Below are positions 26,991-35,710 of a stretch of 64,000 bases of DNA, piece after piece (the first letter of the stretch is position 1; every line of letters starts with the position of its first letter). The position numbers and the translations under genes were made by a program. The notes below the pieces were generated by a model that was given only the letters and a program-made list of their open reading frames with translations, was not told the origin of the DNA and did not search any database. Location: contig NZ_JMLW01000006.1 in assembly GCF_000686905.1 (NCBI RefSeq), forward strand, positions 1 through 64,000. Direction: 5' to 3'. The stretch comes from Marinospirillum insulare DSM 21763. GTDB taxonomy: Bacteria > Pseudomonadota > Gammaproteobacteria > Pseudomonadales > Halomonadaceae.

Positions 26991-27791
26991 TTAAATTTTA
27001 GGTAGGGTATGGCTAGGCCTAACAGTTACTAGCTCACCACTTTCAAATACAACTAGCTCACCTGGTTGCATTATATTCCAGGTTTCATCAAGGGTTAGTG
27101 GTTCAGTTGCTATAACGCTGACAACATCTTTAGGCGTAGTGCAGGCAGCAAAATCTATTTTTAGTTCGGTATCTTTTAGCTGTGCAGGCCCAAAGGGTGC
27201 TCGACGGGTAATGTGCGCTAGCTTAGTTGAACAGTAGGCGTAAAGGTGTTGGCTATCTGAAATAAGCAGATTAAAAACACCTAACAAACGAAGTTTTTCA
27301 CAGCAGGAATGAATTAAATGCTCAAGTGCTGCTTGGTCTTCGGGTGGCTGAGGAAAGGCTTCCCGAATTTCACCCATCAGCCAGCAAAAAGCCCACTCAC
27401 TATCGGTTTGGCCAGTGGGCTTATAGTAGGTTAAGGGTAACTGATCTTTAAAGCCAGCTAGCTGGCCATTGTGTGCATAGCACCAGTGCCGACCCCAAAG
27501 CTCTCTTGAAAAGGGGTGAGTGTTACCTAAGCTCACACCACCCACATTAGCTTGACGAATATGGCTAATAACAATACGGCTTTTAATGGGGTAGTTCATC
27601 AGCATTTTAGCAACAGGAGAGTCTATCGAAGGAAAGGGGTCTTTAAATTCCCGGTAGCCTTCTTGCTCATAAAAGGCAACACCCCACCCATCACGGTGAG
27701 GCCCCGTTGCTCCGCCTCTTTGTAAAAATCCTGCCATGCTGAAAGTGATATCGGTTGGTACATTGGCACTCATGCCTAACAATTCACACAT
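26991..27791 (-). CDS. Class II glutamine amidotransferase (YafJ-like)
   Basis: The 266-residue protein keeps the N-terminal nucleophile Cys2 (MCELLGMSA), followed by HRDGWGVAFY and the NTHPFSRELWG and CYAHNGQLAG motifs that bind glutamine. E. coli YafJ is close in length. The partner substrate is not known for this family. Single gene between the VWA membrane protein and the MoxR operon. Confidence 0.9.
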   Translation of the reverse strand: MCELLGMSANVPTDITFSMAGFLQRGGATGPHRDGWGVAFYEQEGYREFKDPFPSIDSPVAKMLMNYPIKSRIVISHIRQANVGGVSLGNTHPFSRELWGRHWCYAHNGQLAGFKDQLPLTYYKPTGQTDSEWAFCWLMGEIREAFPQPPEDQAALEHLIHSCCEKLRLLGVFNLLISDSQHLYAYCSTKLAHITRRAPFGPAQLKDTELKIDFAACTTPKDVVSVIATEPLTLDETWNIMQPGELVVFESGELVTVRPSHTLPKI

Positions 27792-27832
27792 TCAGCCTAG
27801 CCCTTCTTAATAAACCGTTTATTAAAATACGC

Positions 27833-29773
27833 TTAACGCTCGTCATCTTCACCAAACTCATCTAGCGCATCATCTAAAGAATCATCTAGGCTTAATAGAG
27901 GTTCTGGCTCGTCTTCTTCAGCTGATTTCTGACGCTTTTTGCGCTTATTAATAAAGCTGCGATACATTAAAAAAGCTACCAAGAACAAAATTATATTAGC
28001 GATACCTAGAGAAATATAAATCCAAGGCATACGTGGATCATCCCAGCTTTCGATAGGATCAAAGAGGCTGGTCTCTGTCGACTCTTCAGGTGTTTCTTCC
28101 TCGACCTCTTCTAGCGGCTCTTCTACCTCTATTTCCACTTCCCCTTCAGTCACCTCATTAGGGCTGGTGGGTGCTTCAATAGGTATAACAGGGCTAGGTA
28201 TAACTTGGGGTGCAGGGTTGGGGATCACACTGGGTGTACCAGCCTGCTCTTCTGCACTCAAGATAAGCTCTGGCAGCTCAATGCTAACAGGTGTTTTCTT
28301 CTGCTTAGTTTCAACTACTACTTTAATGGTTTGAGTCACACTTCTGTCTAGGCTAGATAGGTCTACTTTCCACTCACCATCACCGCGGTATTCAGCAGCT
28401 AACTGCTCAGCATTGGCACGAACATCAAAATTCACATCACCAGGTTTTAAGTCTGGATGTTGGGCGCGTAAAATAACTCTAGGACTACTACCATCATCAG
28501 GTAGCTGTAAGCTAGCTGCCACAACATCTTGAACATTAAAACTATGAGTTACTTGACGCAAGAAGGTGCGACCATCAACTTCAATTTTTAGTGTCTGCTC
28601 CCCCAGTTTAGGGAAGTCTTTAAAAGTAAATTGGTAGTGAGGCTTGCTTGCCGCCAAGGGCATAGCAAACTTACCTAGCAGCTCGGCACTTTTTTGGTTG
28701 GTTGCTTTAACATCGAGAAGCGTTAAAAACTCTCGGCGGTCTATAAGCTTGCCTTCTTCAGTAAACCAAGCTTCTACTTTTTGTGGGTAACCACGATAAA
28801 TAGTGGGTGGCAAGCTAGTAGAGTGGAAGCGTATATCTGAAATTACGGTTACTCGGTTATCTGGATGCTCAGGCGTCTCTATATACCACTCACCCGCTGC
28901 TGGTTTTTTTACCGTAATCATGGTGTAGCGACTATTACCATGCCAGCGCATCGTTGAGTTGGATGAACTAGAATCGAAGGTTTCACCTGCTGGATTATGC
29001 AGGCTAACTGAGGCACCCGCGCCATGGAATACCAAGAGGGTAAACTCATCAATGGTGGGGTCAATTAAAAAACGATTATTTTGTAAGGGGACTTCTTCAC
29101 TAGGCACTAGGCGGTTAATTATTTGCAGCAACAAAGGCATTAAGTCTTTAGCTTCATAGGCTATAGCATGCAAGCCACCTGTACGCTGCGCCATGGTTGC
29201 CATTAGGTCGTGATCGGCTTCGTCTGATAAAGCTAGGGTATGAATGGTGTAGCCAGCTTTAGCTAACTTAGGAACAATAACTCTGAGCAGGTGATCGCGA
29301 GACTTTTGGTTTTCTGCTTCTCGTTGTTCTGCACTCTTAGCTTCTGAGTTATCAATTAAACCATCAGACAATAAAATGATGTGTTTTTCAGTGTTAGCAT
29401 CTGGTTTATTTACATCCCAGCTAGAGCGTTCTATAGCATTTTCAATATCAGTAAACAGTGCAACTGAGTTAATTTTTTTTGCCTGATTACGGGCATTATT
29501 TCGCCAAGCGTCGTTAGCATCACCATGTGCAACTAGCATGTTAACGTAAGCGCCAAAGGTCCAGATACCCGCTTTACTTTCTGCGGGTAGTAGGTCTATC
29601 AATAAATTAGTGGCAGGAATGCGTAGGTTGTTGGGATCAGTTCTTTTCATGCTGCCTGAAATATCAACTACTAGGCGTACATCAGGCTGTGCTGAAAAAG
29701 CCTGAGTGGCAGGCAACAAGCCAGCTAATAGCACTAACAATAAGAGTTTTTTTATAGTTTTGCGTCCAAACAT
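27833..29773 (-). CDS. Membrane-anchored von Willebrand factor A protein
   Basis: This 646-residue protein has a signal sequence (KLLLLVLLAGLLPATQAF), a VWA domain with perfect MIDAS (DVRLVVDISGSMKRTD), a beta-rich middle (residues about 250-500), a Pro/Glu-rich linker rich in EVEEE repeats, one membrane span near residues 585-610 and an acidic cytosolic tail. The bulk of the protein would lie in the periplasm. The ATG at 29773 (GGAGAG upstream) is preferred. Homologues in Alteromonadales-type bacteria have no known function. A role in envelope sensing is inference. Confidence 0.85.
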   Translation of the reverse strand: MFGRKTIKKLLLLVLLAGLLPATQAFSAQPDVRLVVDISGSMKRTDPNNLRIPATNLLIDLLPAESKAGIWTFGAYVNMLVAHGDANDAWRNNARNQAKKINSVALFTDIENAIERSSWDVNKPDANTEKHIILLSDGLIDNSEAKSAEQREAENQKSRDHLLRVIVPKLAKAGYTIHTLALSDEADHDLMATMAQRTGGLHAIAYEAKDLMPLLLQIINRLVPSEEVPLQNNRFLIDPTIDEFTLLVFHGAGASVSLHNPAGETFDSSSSNSTMRWHGNSRYTMITVKKPAAGEWYIETPEHPDNRVTVISDIRFHSTSLPPTIYRGYPQKVEAWFTEEGKLIDRREFLTLLDVKATNQKSAELLGKFAMPLAASKPHYQFTFKDFPKLGEQTLKIEVDGRTFLRQVTHSFNVQDVVAASLQLPDDGSSPRVILRAQHPDLKPGDVNFDVRANAEQLAAEYRGDGEWKVDLSSLDRSVTQTIKVVVETKQKKTPVSIELPELILSAEEQAGTPSVIPNPAPQVIPSPVIPIEAPTSPNEVTEGEVEIEVEEPLEEVEEETPEESTETSLFDPIESWDDPRMPWIYISLGIANIILFLVAFLMYRSFINKRKKRQKSAEEDEPEPLLSLDDSLDDALDEFGEDDER

Positions 29774-29829
29774 GCTTCTCTCCACAACCAATAATTCACC
29801 CCTAGCCTAGCGAGTGTATGAAAGCTTAG

Positions 29830-30492
29830 TTACACACTTAGTTCAGCTAAATGACGACCACGCTCGGTTAAGTGCCAACGCAAGCCCCAGCTAGAGTTAA
29901 CCTTATTAGTTAATCCTTTGGTTACTAAAACATTGAGTGACTTAATTATATCGCTATCTTCTAAGTCTAGTTCTTTTAACAAGCTATCTTGGGTACGGAA
30001 AATGTAGCGGCCAGTACCTAAAGCTTTAAGCACCTGAGTAGAAGCAACATCAAGCGTATCTAACACCTCTTGCTCTTCCTCTCTTGCTAAATCCATTTCA
30101 GTTTCTGTTTCAATAAGAGGATAAATGGATTGTTGTAGCTGCTTAACCTGCACACGCAGCTCTTCGACATCAGATTTAGCACTGTCGGCAGCCATAAGCG
30201 AACGATCCAGTTTATTGGTTACAACTAAGCGTGAGGCAATTGCTGCTATTAAACATAAGCCGGTATAAATAAGTAACTGTCCAGGATCATTCTGGCTTTG
30301 CGTCACTATGCTGCTACCTACTAAGTCTAAAATAACGGGCACTAAAAATGCTGCACCCACGCCCACAACAACGCTGCGCAACATAGCGGTTGTATCACGG
30401 TTATTTTGGTTGAGTAAATAAAAGTTTACTAACCCACCAAATACACCTGCAATTAACATAACAAAGGTAAGTACTAAGACGAATCCGACCAT
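29830..30492 (-). CDS. Membrane protein with C-terminal winged-helix domain
   Basis: This 220-residue protein has three N-terminal hydrophobic segments (residues 3-28, 43-60, 75-92), a coiled coil (about 105-150) and a winged-helix-like C-terminus with LTERGRHLAEL. It resembles YEATS-associated membrane helix proteins, by my recollection of the architecture rather than a search. A membrane-tethered regulator is possible. It lies between the VWA protein gene and a small membrane protein gene on the same strand. Confidence 0.6.
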   Translation of the reverse strand: MVGFVLVLTFVMLIAGVFGGLVNFYLLNQNNRDTTAMLRSVVVGVGAAFLVPVILDLVGSSIVTQSQNDPGQLLIYTGLCLIAAIASRLVVTNKLDRSLMAADSAKSDVEELRVQVKQLQQSIYPLIETETEMDLAREEEQEVLDTLDVASTQVLKALGTGRYIFRTQDSLLKELDLEDSDIIKSLNVLVTKGLTNKVNSSWGLRWHLTERGRHLAELSV

Positions 30493-30525
30493 AGCGCAAT
30501 TTTCCTATAAGTAACTTAATAAAAT

Positions 30526-30906
30526 TTAGTTAGTTTCTGTGTCTGAATTTTCAGCTTCTGCTGCTTCTACCCGTGAATTAAGGTAGCGCCCTCTCAACCA
30601 GCCCCAAAGTAAAGCTATAGGCCAAACTAAAACTAGCGCAGCGATTAAAGGCGCAGCTTTAGTGAGCGCTTCACTTAATGGTAAGCGTGAAAGCAGATCA
30701 ATGACTAGCACAATAAATGCGGGTGCTTTGGCTGTTTCATTAATTGCAGTAGGCACCAGCAAAATAGCCAGCTGACTTAAAACCACACCCACTTTAAGAG
30801 TGAAGGGCAGCCAAAACATGAGCTTCCAGCTTGCCAGCAATAAAAAAGCACAACTTATAAAATAAGCCAACCAGCTAAGAACAATGAGATTATCCATAGA
30901 TGACAA
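30526..30906 (-). CDS. Small hypothetical membrane protein
   Basis: A 126-residue protein with four hydrophobic stretches (residues 5-28, 30-54, 60-75, 85-107) and a charged, acidic tail (EAAEAENSDTETN). Not recognised. Its start is the ATG at 30906 or the one at residue 4. It precedes the winged-helix membrane protein by 33 bases, so they may be one operon with the VWA protein. Confidence 0.6.
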   Translation of the reverse strand: MSSMDNLIVLSWLAYFISCAFLLLASWKLMFWLPFTLKVGVVLSQLAILLVPTAINETAKAPAFIVLVIDLLSRLPLSEALTKAAPLIAALVLVWPIALLWGWLRGRYLNSRVEAAEAENSDTETN

Positions 30907-31011
30907 CTTCTACCCTAGGTGATCCTACTTAGTTTAATTGTAAAAGGTTAATACTAGTGGTCTAGGCAGCAGAAGAAAAGCTACAAGGTGTAACGTTTTT
31001 TTATGGCTTTT

Positions 31012-31473
31012 CTAATCTATCCACTGAATAATACGCTCTTCTATTTCATCCTCTTGAATATCTTCTTCAGAAACAACCTGCCCTCTTATACTAATCCCTA
31101 GCGCATGCATGGCTTCTGAGCTGCCAGTGAGTAAAGGGTGCCATAAGGGTAGCGGCTTATTTTCATTGCGTAAGCGATAAGCACAGCTAGAGGGTAAGAG
31201 TGCATAAACCGCCTGACCTTCTTCACGAATCGACATACAATCAGGCACGTATTGAATTCTGTCAGCGTAATGCTTGCATCGACAAGTCTCTAAGTCTAAT
31301 AGCTTACAAGCAACATCCGTATAATAAAGTTGATTATCATCTACATCTTGCAACTTGTGCAAACAGCAACGTCCACAGCCATCACATAAAGCCTCCCACT
31401 CTAAATCACTTAGCTCTGTTAGTGGCAGCTGCCAAAACTTAGGGCGAAGTTGTGAGGCAAGCCTGACTGTCAT
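31012..31473 (-). CDS. ycgN: YcgN-family Cys-cluster protein (UPF0260)
   Basis: The 153-residue protein carries the YcgN Cys cluster CDGCGRCCLHKL (about residues 30-41), and further Cys in CRCKHY and PDCM. The family resembles a metal- or Fe-S-binding CxxCxxCC motif protein, and its biochemical role is unsettled. It overlaps ycgL by one base as TAATG. ycgN after ycgL and rnd is conserved in gammaproteobacteria. Confidence 0.92.
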   Translation of the reverse strand: MTVRLASQLRPKFWQLPLTELSDLEWEALCDGCGRCCLHKLQDVDDNQLYYTDVACKLLDLETCRCKHYADRIQYVPDCMSIREEGQAVYALLPSSCAYRLRNENKPLPLWHPLLTGSSEAMHALGISIRGQVVSEEDIQEDEIEERIIQWID

Positions 31474-31760
31474 TAATAGCGTGCCTCTGTTGGAGCCTTA
31501 TAAAGATCTAGCAAGTACTCATCTCTTGGTGGAGGCATTTGCAAGTAGAAACCTTGAACCTTTAATTGATTAAAAACCTTGCTGCCTTCAACGCGGGCTA
31601 GCTTTTTATTGGGTGTCATTAAAATAGTAAATACGGGTTTAGGCTTACCAAAAATGGTCATTAGTTCTTCTGGCACTGCTTTTAAGCCGCGTTTTTTATC
31701 TATATAAAGGTACATTTCATCTTTAAGACTACTGAGGTAAACCTCAGTGATAATTTTCAC
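31473..31760 (-). CDS. ycgL: YcgL-domain protein
   Basis: This 95-residue protein has the YcgL signature: VYLSSLKDEMYLYIDKK and LMTIFGKPKPVF, and ends with GFYLQMPPPRDEYLLDLYK. Function unknown; E. coli YcgL is a small alpha/beta protein. Between rnd and ycgN, with single-base stop/start overlap on each side. Confidence 0.94.
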   Translation of the reverse strand: MKIITEVYLSSLKDEMYLYIDKKRGLKAVPEELMTIFGKPKPVFTILMTPNKKLARVEGSKVFNQLKVQGFYLQMPPPRDEYLLDLYKAPTEARY

Positions 31761-32884
31761 TAGACTACACCTTTAACATGCAAGTGTTTCATTAGTTTCT
31801 CAAGGGGAACCCGTCGCCACTTAGGCCAATTCTCTGGTACTTCTGGGCGTTGTTTTTGTGTTAAAGCCTGCAGCCACTCATCTGTTTGCTTGCGTTTTGC
31901 TAATAGCTCTACTGGCACACCTAGCTGGCTTGCTAAATCAACTAAAGATTTTTTAAGCTCTTTGCGAACTGCCTTGTATTCAGGTGATCTAGGCGAAGAT
32001 AGCGGGGTAGGCAATAACTCTACAGGTGTTCTTAGCGTTTGTTTAATGGCATGAATAACATCATCACCATGGCGTTTAACCCAACCTAAAGCAATTTCAT
32101 CAATTTGTGAAAAGTCGCTTTGATTTTGCGGTTGTTTTTCAGCTAACAGCTGTAGCTGGGCATCACTAGCTACCCGATTGCGGGGCTTATCTAGCTGGCG
32201 GGCTTTCTCATCACGCCAACTGGCAAGAGCTTGCAACACCGCTAGCTGTCGACCGTTTAATCGCCAAGCTTGCTTACACCTTTGCCAAGCATCTTGGGGG
32301 TGGTATTCCATTGCTTCTTCAAGCAGCCAACGGCTTTCTTCAGTTAGTATTTCTAACTTGCCTTCTGCTGCTAGCTTTTCTTTTAGCTGATGCCAAATGG
32401 GTAGCAGAAACTCAACATCTTGGGCGGCATAAAGCTGCTGTGATTCAGTTAGAGGTCGCTGCAACCAATTGGAACGAGTCTCACCCTTGTCTAACACAAT
32501 ACCCAAGTATTTTTCTACCATGCGCTGATAGCCTATAGCTGAGTCAGCTTCGACTAGGCTAACGGCTAACTGGGTATCCACTAGTGGGTTAGGTAAAACG
32601 CCTAACCAATGCTGCAACATTTCTAAGTCTTCTGAGCAGCTATGAAAAATTTTTAATGGCCCCGTCACTAGTAGGTTGCGCAAACATTCTGGGCGGCCCA
32701 AGGTTAGCACATCAAGTAAATAACTCGCCTTGCCATCACCAATTTGAAGCAATGCAGGACGAGGGTAAAAAGTATCGGTGCGTATAAACTCGGTATCCAT
32801 GGCTAGCTCATCAAGTGTTTGCCAGCCAGTACATAGTGTTTCTAGGTGTTGCAGATCATCAACCCAGATACGGTCAAAACTCAT
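31760..32884 (-). CDS. rnd: Ribonuclease D
   Basis: A 3'-5' exoribonuclease that trims tRNA and other stable RNA precursors. The DEDD exonuclease domain opens with LAMDTEFIRTDTFYP and continues with FHSCSEDLEML and YAAQDVEFLLPIW, supplying the four metal-binding acids; an HRDC domain with WRDEKARQLDKPRNRV follows. 374 residues versus 375 in E. coli. Overlaps recR by 4 bases and ycgL by one. Confidence 0.96.
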   Translation of the reverse strand: MSFDRIWVDDLQHLETLCTGWQTLDELAMDTEFIRTDTFYPRPALLQIGDGKASYLLDVLTLGRPECLRNLLVTGPLKIFHSCSEDLEMLQHWLGVLPNPLVDTQLAVSLVEADSAIGYQRMVEKYLGIVLDKGETRSNWLQRPLTESQQLYAAQDVEFLLPIWHQLKEKLAAEGKLEILTEESRWLLEEAMEYHPQDAWQRCKQAWRLNGRQLAVLQALASWRDEKARQLDKPRNRVASDAQLQLLAEKQPQNQSDFSQIDEIALGWVKRHGDDVIHAIKQTLRTPVELLPTPLSSPRSPEYKAVRKELKKSLVDLASQLGVPVELLAKRKQTDEWLQALTQKQRPEVPENWPKWRRVPLEKLMKHLHVKGVV

Positions 32885-33501
32885 CCGTTGGTTTCCTTAA
32901 CGGAAGCAAAACCCTGACGACCCGAAAAAGCTCGTGACAGAGTACCGCCATCCAGATATTCAAGCTCACCACCCAAGGGAATACCCTGAGCCAGGTGAGT
33001 CACTTTAAGTGGCAAGGAAGATAACAGCTCGAGTAAATACTGAGCAGTAGTCTCCCCTTCTAAGGTTGGGTTAGTTGCTAAAATAACCTCTTCTACTGGT
33101 TGGCTGCGTAATTTCTCAACCAACTCGTCAAAACCCAAGTCATCAGGGCCGATACCCTCAAGGGGTGACAAGTGACCTAGGAGTACAAAATAGCGACCAT
33201 CATAAACACCGCTTTGTTCTAGTGCTAGCATGTCTGCTGGTGTCTCTACAATGCAAAGCACTTGGTCGTTGCGCCGCCCACTGGTACAAACTCGGCAGAG
33301 TTTTTCTTCAGTTAGGGTACGACAACTAGCGCAATGACCTACTTCACTCATACTAAGCTGCAAGACTTCGGCTAGGTGCTTACCAGCAGCCCTATCTCTT
33401 TCTAAAAGCTGTAAAGCCATGCGCTGAGCACTTTTAGGTCCAACACCAGGCAAGCAGCGCAGTGCTTGTATAAGCTCTTCTATTAAAGGGCTAAATTGCA
33501 T
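32881..33501 (-). CDS. recR: Recombination mediator RecR
   Basis: Loads RecA with RecO and RecF at single-strand gaps. The 206-residue protein has helix-hairpin-helix LPGVGPKSAQRMALQLL, a C4 zinc finger (CASCRTLTEEKLCRVC) and a Toprim domain with VETPADMLALEQ and NPTLEGETTA. Standard size. It lies 5 bases behind the YbaB gene in the conserved dnaX-ybaB-recR order. Confidence 0.97.
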   Translation of the reverse strand: MQFSPLIEELIQALRCLPGVGPKSAQRMALQLLERDRAAGKHLAEVLQLSMSEVGHCASCRTLTEEKLCRVCTSGRRNDQVLCIVETPADMLALEQSGVYDGRYFVLLGHLSPLEGIGPDDLGFDELVEKLRSQPVEEVILATNPTLEGETTAQYLLELLSSLPLKVTHLAQGIPLGGELEYLDGGTLSRAFSGRQGFASVKETNG

Positions 33502-33506
33502 GGTGA

Positions 33507-33839
33507 TTAAAAGGGCATCTTAAAGCCAGGGGGTAAATCCATACCACCCGTCAGGCCTGCCATTTTCTCTTTAGTCATCTCTTCAACCTTGCGAACGGCA
33601 TCATTAACTGCCGCAGCTAAAAGGTCTTCTAGTATTTCTTTTTCTTCTTGCAACAGGCTGTCGTCTAACTCAACTTTGCGCACATCATGGCGACCCGTCA
33701 TGGTTACTTTCACCAAGCCAGCACCCGACTCGCCCACAGCAGTTGCATTTGCTGCCTCTTCTTGCATCTGCTGCATTTTACCTTGCATTTCTTGGGCTTG
33801 CTTCATTAGCTTACCCATGTCACCCATACCTTTAAACAT
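33507..33839 (-). CDS. ybaB: Nucleoid-associated protein YbaB/EbfC
   Basis: A 110-residue DNA-binding protein with the family's [20 protein letters not shown]-terminal helix and the [21 protein letters not shown] core. It binds DNA as a dimer. The C-terminus ends with [12 protein letters not shown], the usual ending. Located between dnaX and recR. Confidence 0.96.
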   Translation of the reverse strand: MFKGMGDMGKLMKQAQEMQGKMQQMQEEAANATAVGESGAGLVKVTMTGRHDVRKVELDDSLLQEEKEILEDLLAAAVNDAVRKVEEMTKEKMAGLTGGMDLPPGFKMPF

Positions 33840-33859
33840 TCTTAGCTCCTACCTTAAAA

Positions 33860-35635
33860 TTAATGGAGTTTATTTTCTTCTAGCCAAGCTGCAGGTACAA
33901 GACTTGCAGCATCTAATTCAGCATCAAAAACTTCTTCTAGTAGCTGTATATGCGGGTGCTGTTGAAAAGACTCAAGGGTAGCCGTTAATAATTGACCGCG
34001 TAACTTTTCTCTACGTACAGACACGTTATCGAAGGGTAAAGGGTCTTGTGCTTCAAAAGCCAGTTGTAAATCTTCTTTTAGTAGGTTTTGCAGTTGGCTT
34101 AACAGGCTAGCTTTTAGATCGTCATTTATGAAAGCTAAAGCCTGAGCAGGTGCTGCAAAACGTAGACTATTACCTTGCCGCTCTAACAAGCAGAGGTTAC
34201 GAACTTGTGTGCCAGCCCAACCTTGTAAATTGAGCTGATCAAACATTTGTAACCAGTCTTCATTGTTTTCAAGAGTAGCGAGCTTCTCTTGGTGAACCCT
34301 AGGTGGTAGAGCACTCACATTTTGAACTGCTTGAGGCTCATTCACTTGCATGGCAACGGCCGGGGTTAGTGGACTAACTCTTGGTTCAGCTGCTCTTTGT
34401 GGCTCACTGGGCTGCCCCTGAACAACTGGCTGAGTAGCTATTTCTGCTGATGAAATAGACTCATGAGCAAGTGTTTCTGCTGTTTCAGGGGCTTGGAGCT
34501 TTGGGTCAGTGGCTTGCGGAGTTAAGGGCTGCTCGGGTAACTCAGGAATCCCCTGTGGCCGAAAAGCCAACATACGCAAGAGCGTCATTTCTAACCCTGT
34601 GCGTGGGTCAGGAGCTAAGGGTAAGTCTCGACGACCTTCTATAGCTAGCTGGTAATAAAGCTGCACTTCTTCTGCTGGCAAGCTAGCAGCTAACTGAATT
34701 AACTCTTCCCGATTAAGTTGATCTTCTGGTAAAGCATCGGGTACAACCTGCGCTAGAGTTAAGCGGTGCAAAAGACTAGCTAAGTCTTGCAGTACAGAGG
34801 CAAAGTCAGGCGCTTGTTCAGCCAGTGTTGCAACCACGGCCATTAGTTCGGCAGGATCATGTTTAACCAAAGCACGCAACAAGCCCTGTAAATGCTGGTG
34901 ATCTAACACACCTAACATGCTGGCAATTTGTTCTGCCACTAGGTTGCCCTGCCCAAAGGCAATGGCCTGATCAGTCAAACTTAAAGCATCACGCATTGAA
35001 CCATCTGCAGCACGACCTAATAGCCTTAAAGAGGCTTCATCAAAGCTAACTTTTTCTTCTGTTAATAAAAAACGCAGGTGTTCAACCACCCGCTCTGCAG
35101 GCATGTTCTTTAGCTGGAATTGTAAGCAGCGTGATAAAACAGTGGCTGGTAACTTTTGTGGGTCGGTGGTTGCTAATAAAAACTTAACGTGGGGTGGTGG
35201 TTCTTCTAAGGTTTTTAATAAAGCATTAAAGCTGTGAGTAGACAGCATGTGGACTTCATCAATGAGATAAACCTTATAGCGCCCTTGAGTTGGCGCATAC
35301 TGCACGTTATCGAGTAGCTCTCGGGTATCTTCAACCTTAGTTCGGCTGGCAGCATCCACTTCGATTAAATCTACAAAGCGCCCAGTATCTATGGCTTCAC
35401 AGGTTGAACAAATGCCACAAGGCTCACTGGTAACACCTGTTTCGCAGTTAAGGCATTTAGCAAGAATCCGCGCCAGCGTAGTTTTACCTACCCCGCGTGT
35501 ACCCGTAAACAAGTAAGCATGGTGCAGACGGTCAGTATCGAGTGCATTCACTAACGCTCGACTAACGTGGTCTTGCCCCACCAGTTGATGGAAATTTTTT
35601 GGACGCCATTTTCGCGCTAAAACTTGATAACCCAT
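33860..35635 (-). CDS. dnaX: DNA polymerase III subunits tau/gamma
   Basis: The clamp-loader ATPase. From the ATG at 35635 it begins MGYQVLARKWRPKNF as in E. coli; the earlier in-frame Met at 35686 adds 17 unrelated residues. Walker A is GTRGVGKTTL, followed by the C4 zinc cluster CETGVTSEPCGICSTC, DEVHML, and SRC. A low-complexity linker (residues about 380-460) leads to a C-terminal tau domain. 591 residues against 643 in E. coli. I saw no A-AAA-AAG slippery site, so a gamma product by frameshift is not evident. Confidence 0.96.
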   Translation of the reverse strand: MGYQVLARKWRPKNFHQLVGQDHVSRALVNALDTDRLHHAYLFTGTRGVGKTTLARILAKCLNCETGVTSEPCGICSTCEAIDTGRFVDLIEVDAASRTKVEDTRELLDNVQYAPTQGRYKVYLIDEVHMLSTHSFNALLKTLEEPPPHVKFLLATTDPQKLPATVLSRCLQFQLKNMPAERVVEHLRFLLTEEKVSFDEASLRLLGRAADGSMRDALSLTDQAIAFGQGNLVAEQIASMLGVLDHQHLQGLLRALVKHDPAELMAVVATLAEQAPDFASVLQDLASLLHRLTLAQVVPDALPEDQLNREELIQLAASLPAEEVQLYYQLAIEGRRDLPLAPDPRTGLEMTLLRMLAFRPQGIPELPEQPLTPQATDPKLQAPETAETLAHESISSAEIATQPVVQGQPSEPQRAAEPRVSPLTPAVAMQVNEPQAVQNVSALPPRVHQEKLATLENNEDWLQMFDQLNLQGWAGTQVRNLCLLERQGNSLRFAAPAQALAFINDDLKASLLSQLQNLLKEDLQLAFEAQDPLPFDNVSVRREKLRGQLLTATLESFQQHPHIQLLEEVFDAELDAASLVPAAWLEENKLH

Positions 35636-35710
35636 AAGCTTGCTACCGCAGCCACTGAAAGAAAATTTATCGGGTAAGGATAACATGAAGCAACAAAGGA
35701 TGGATAATTC

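Noticed and set aside
33860-35635. Programmed frameshift in dnaX to give gamma
   Set aside because: No A-AAA-AAG slippery heptamer with a following hairpin was seen in the expected region.
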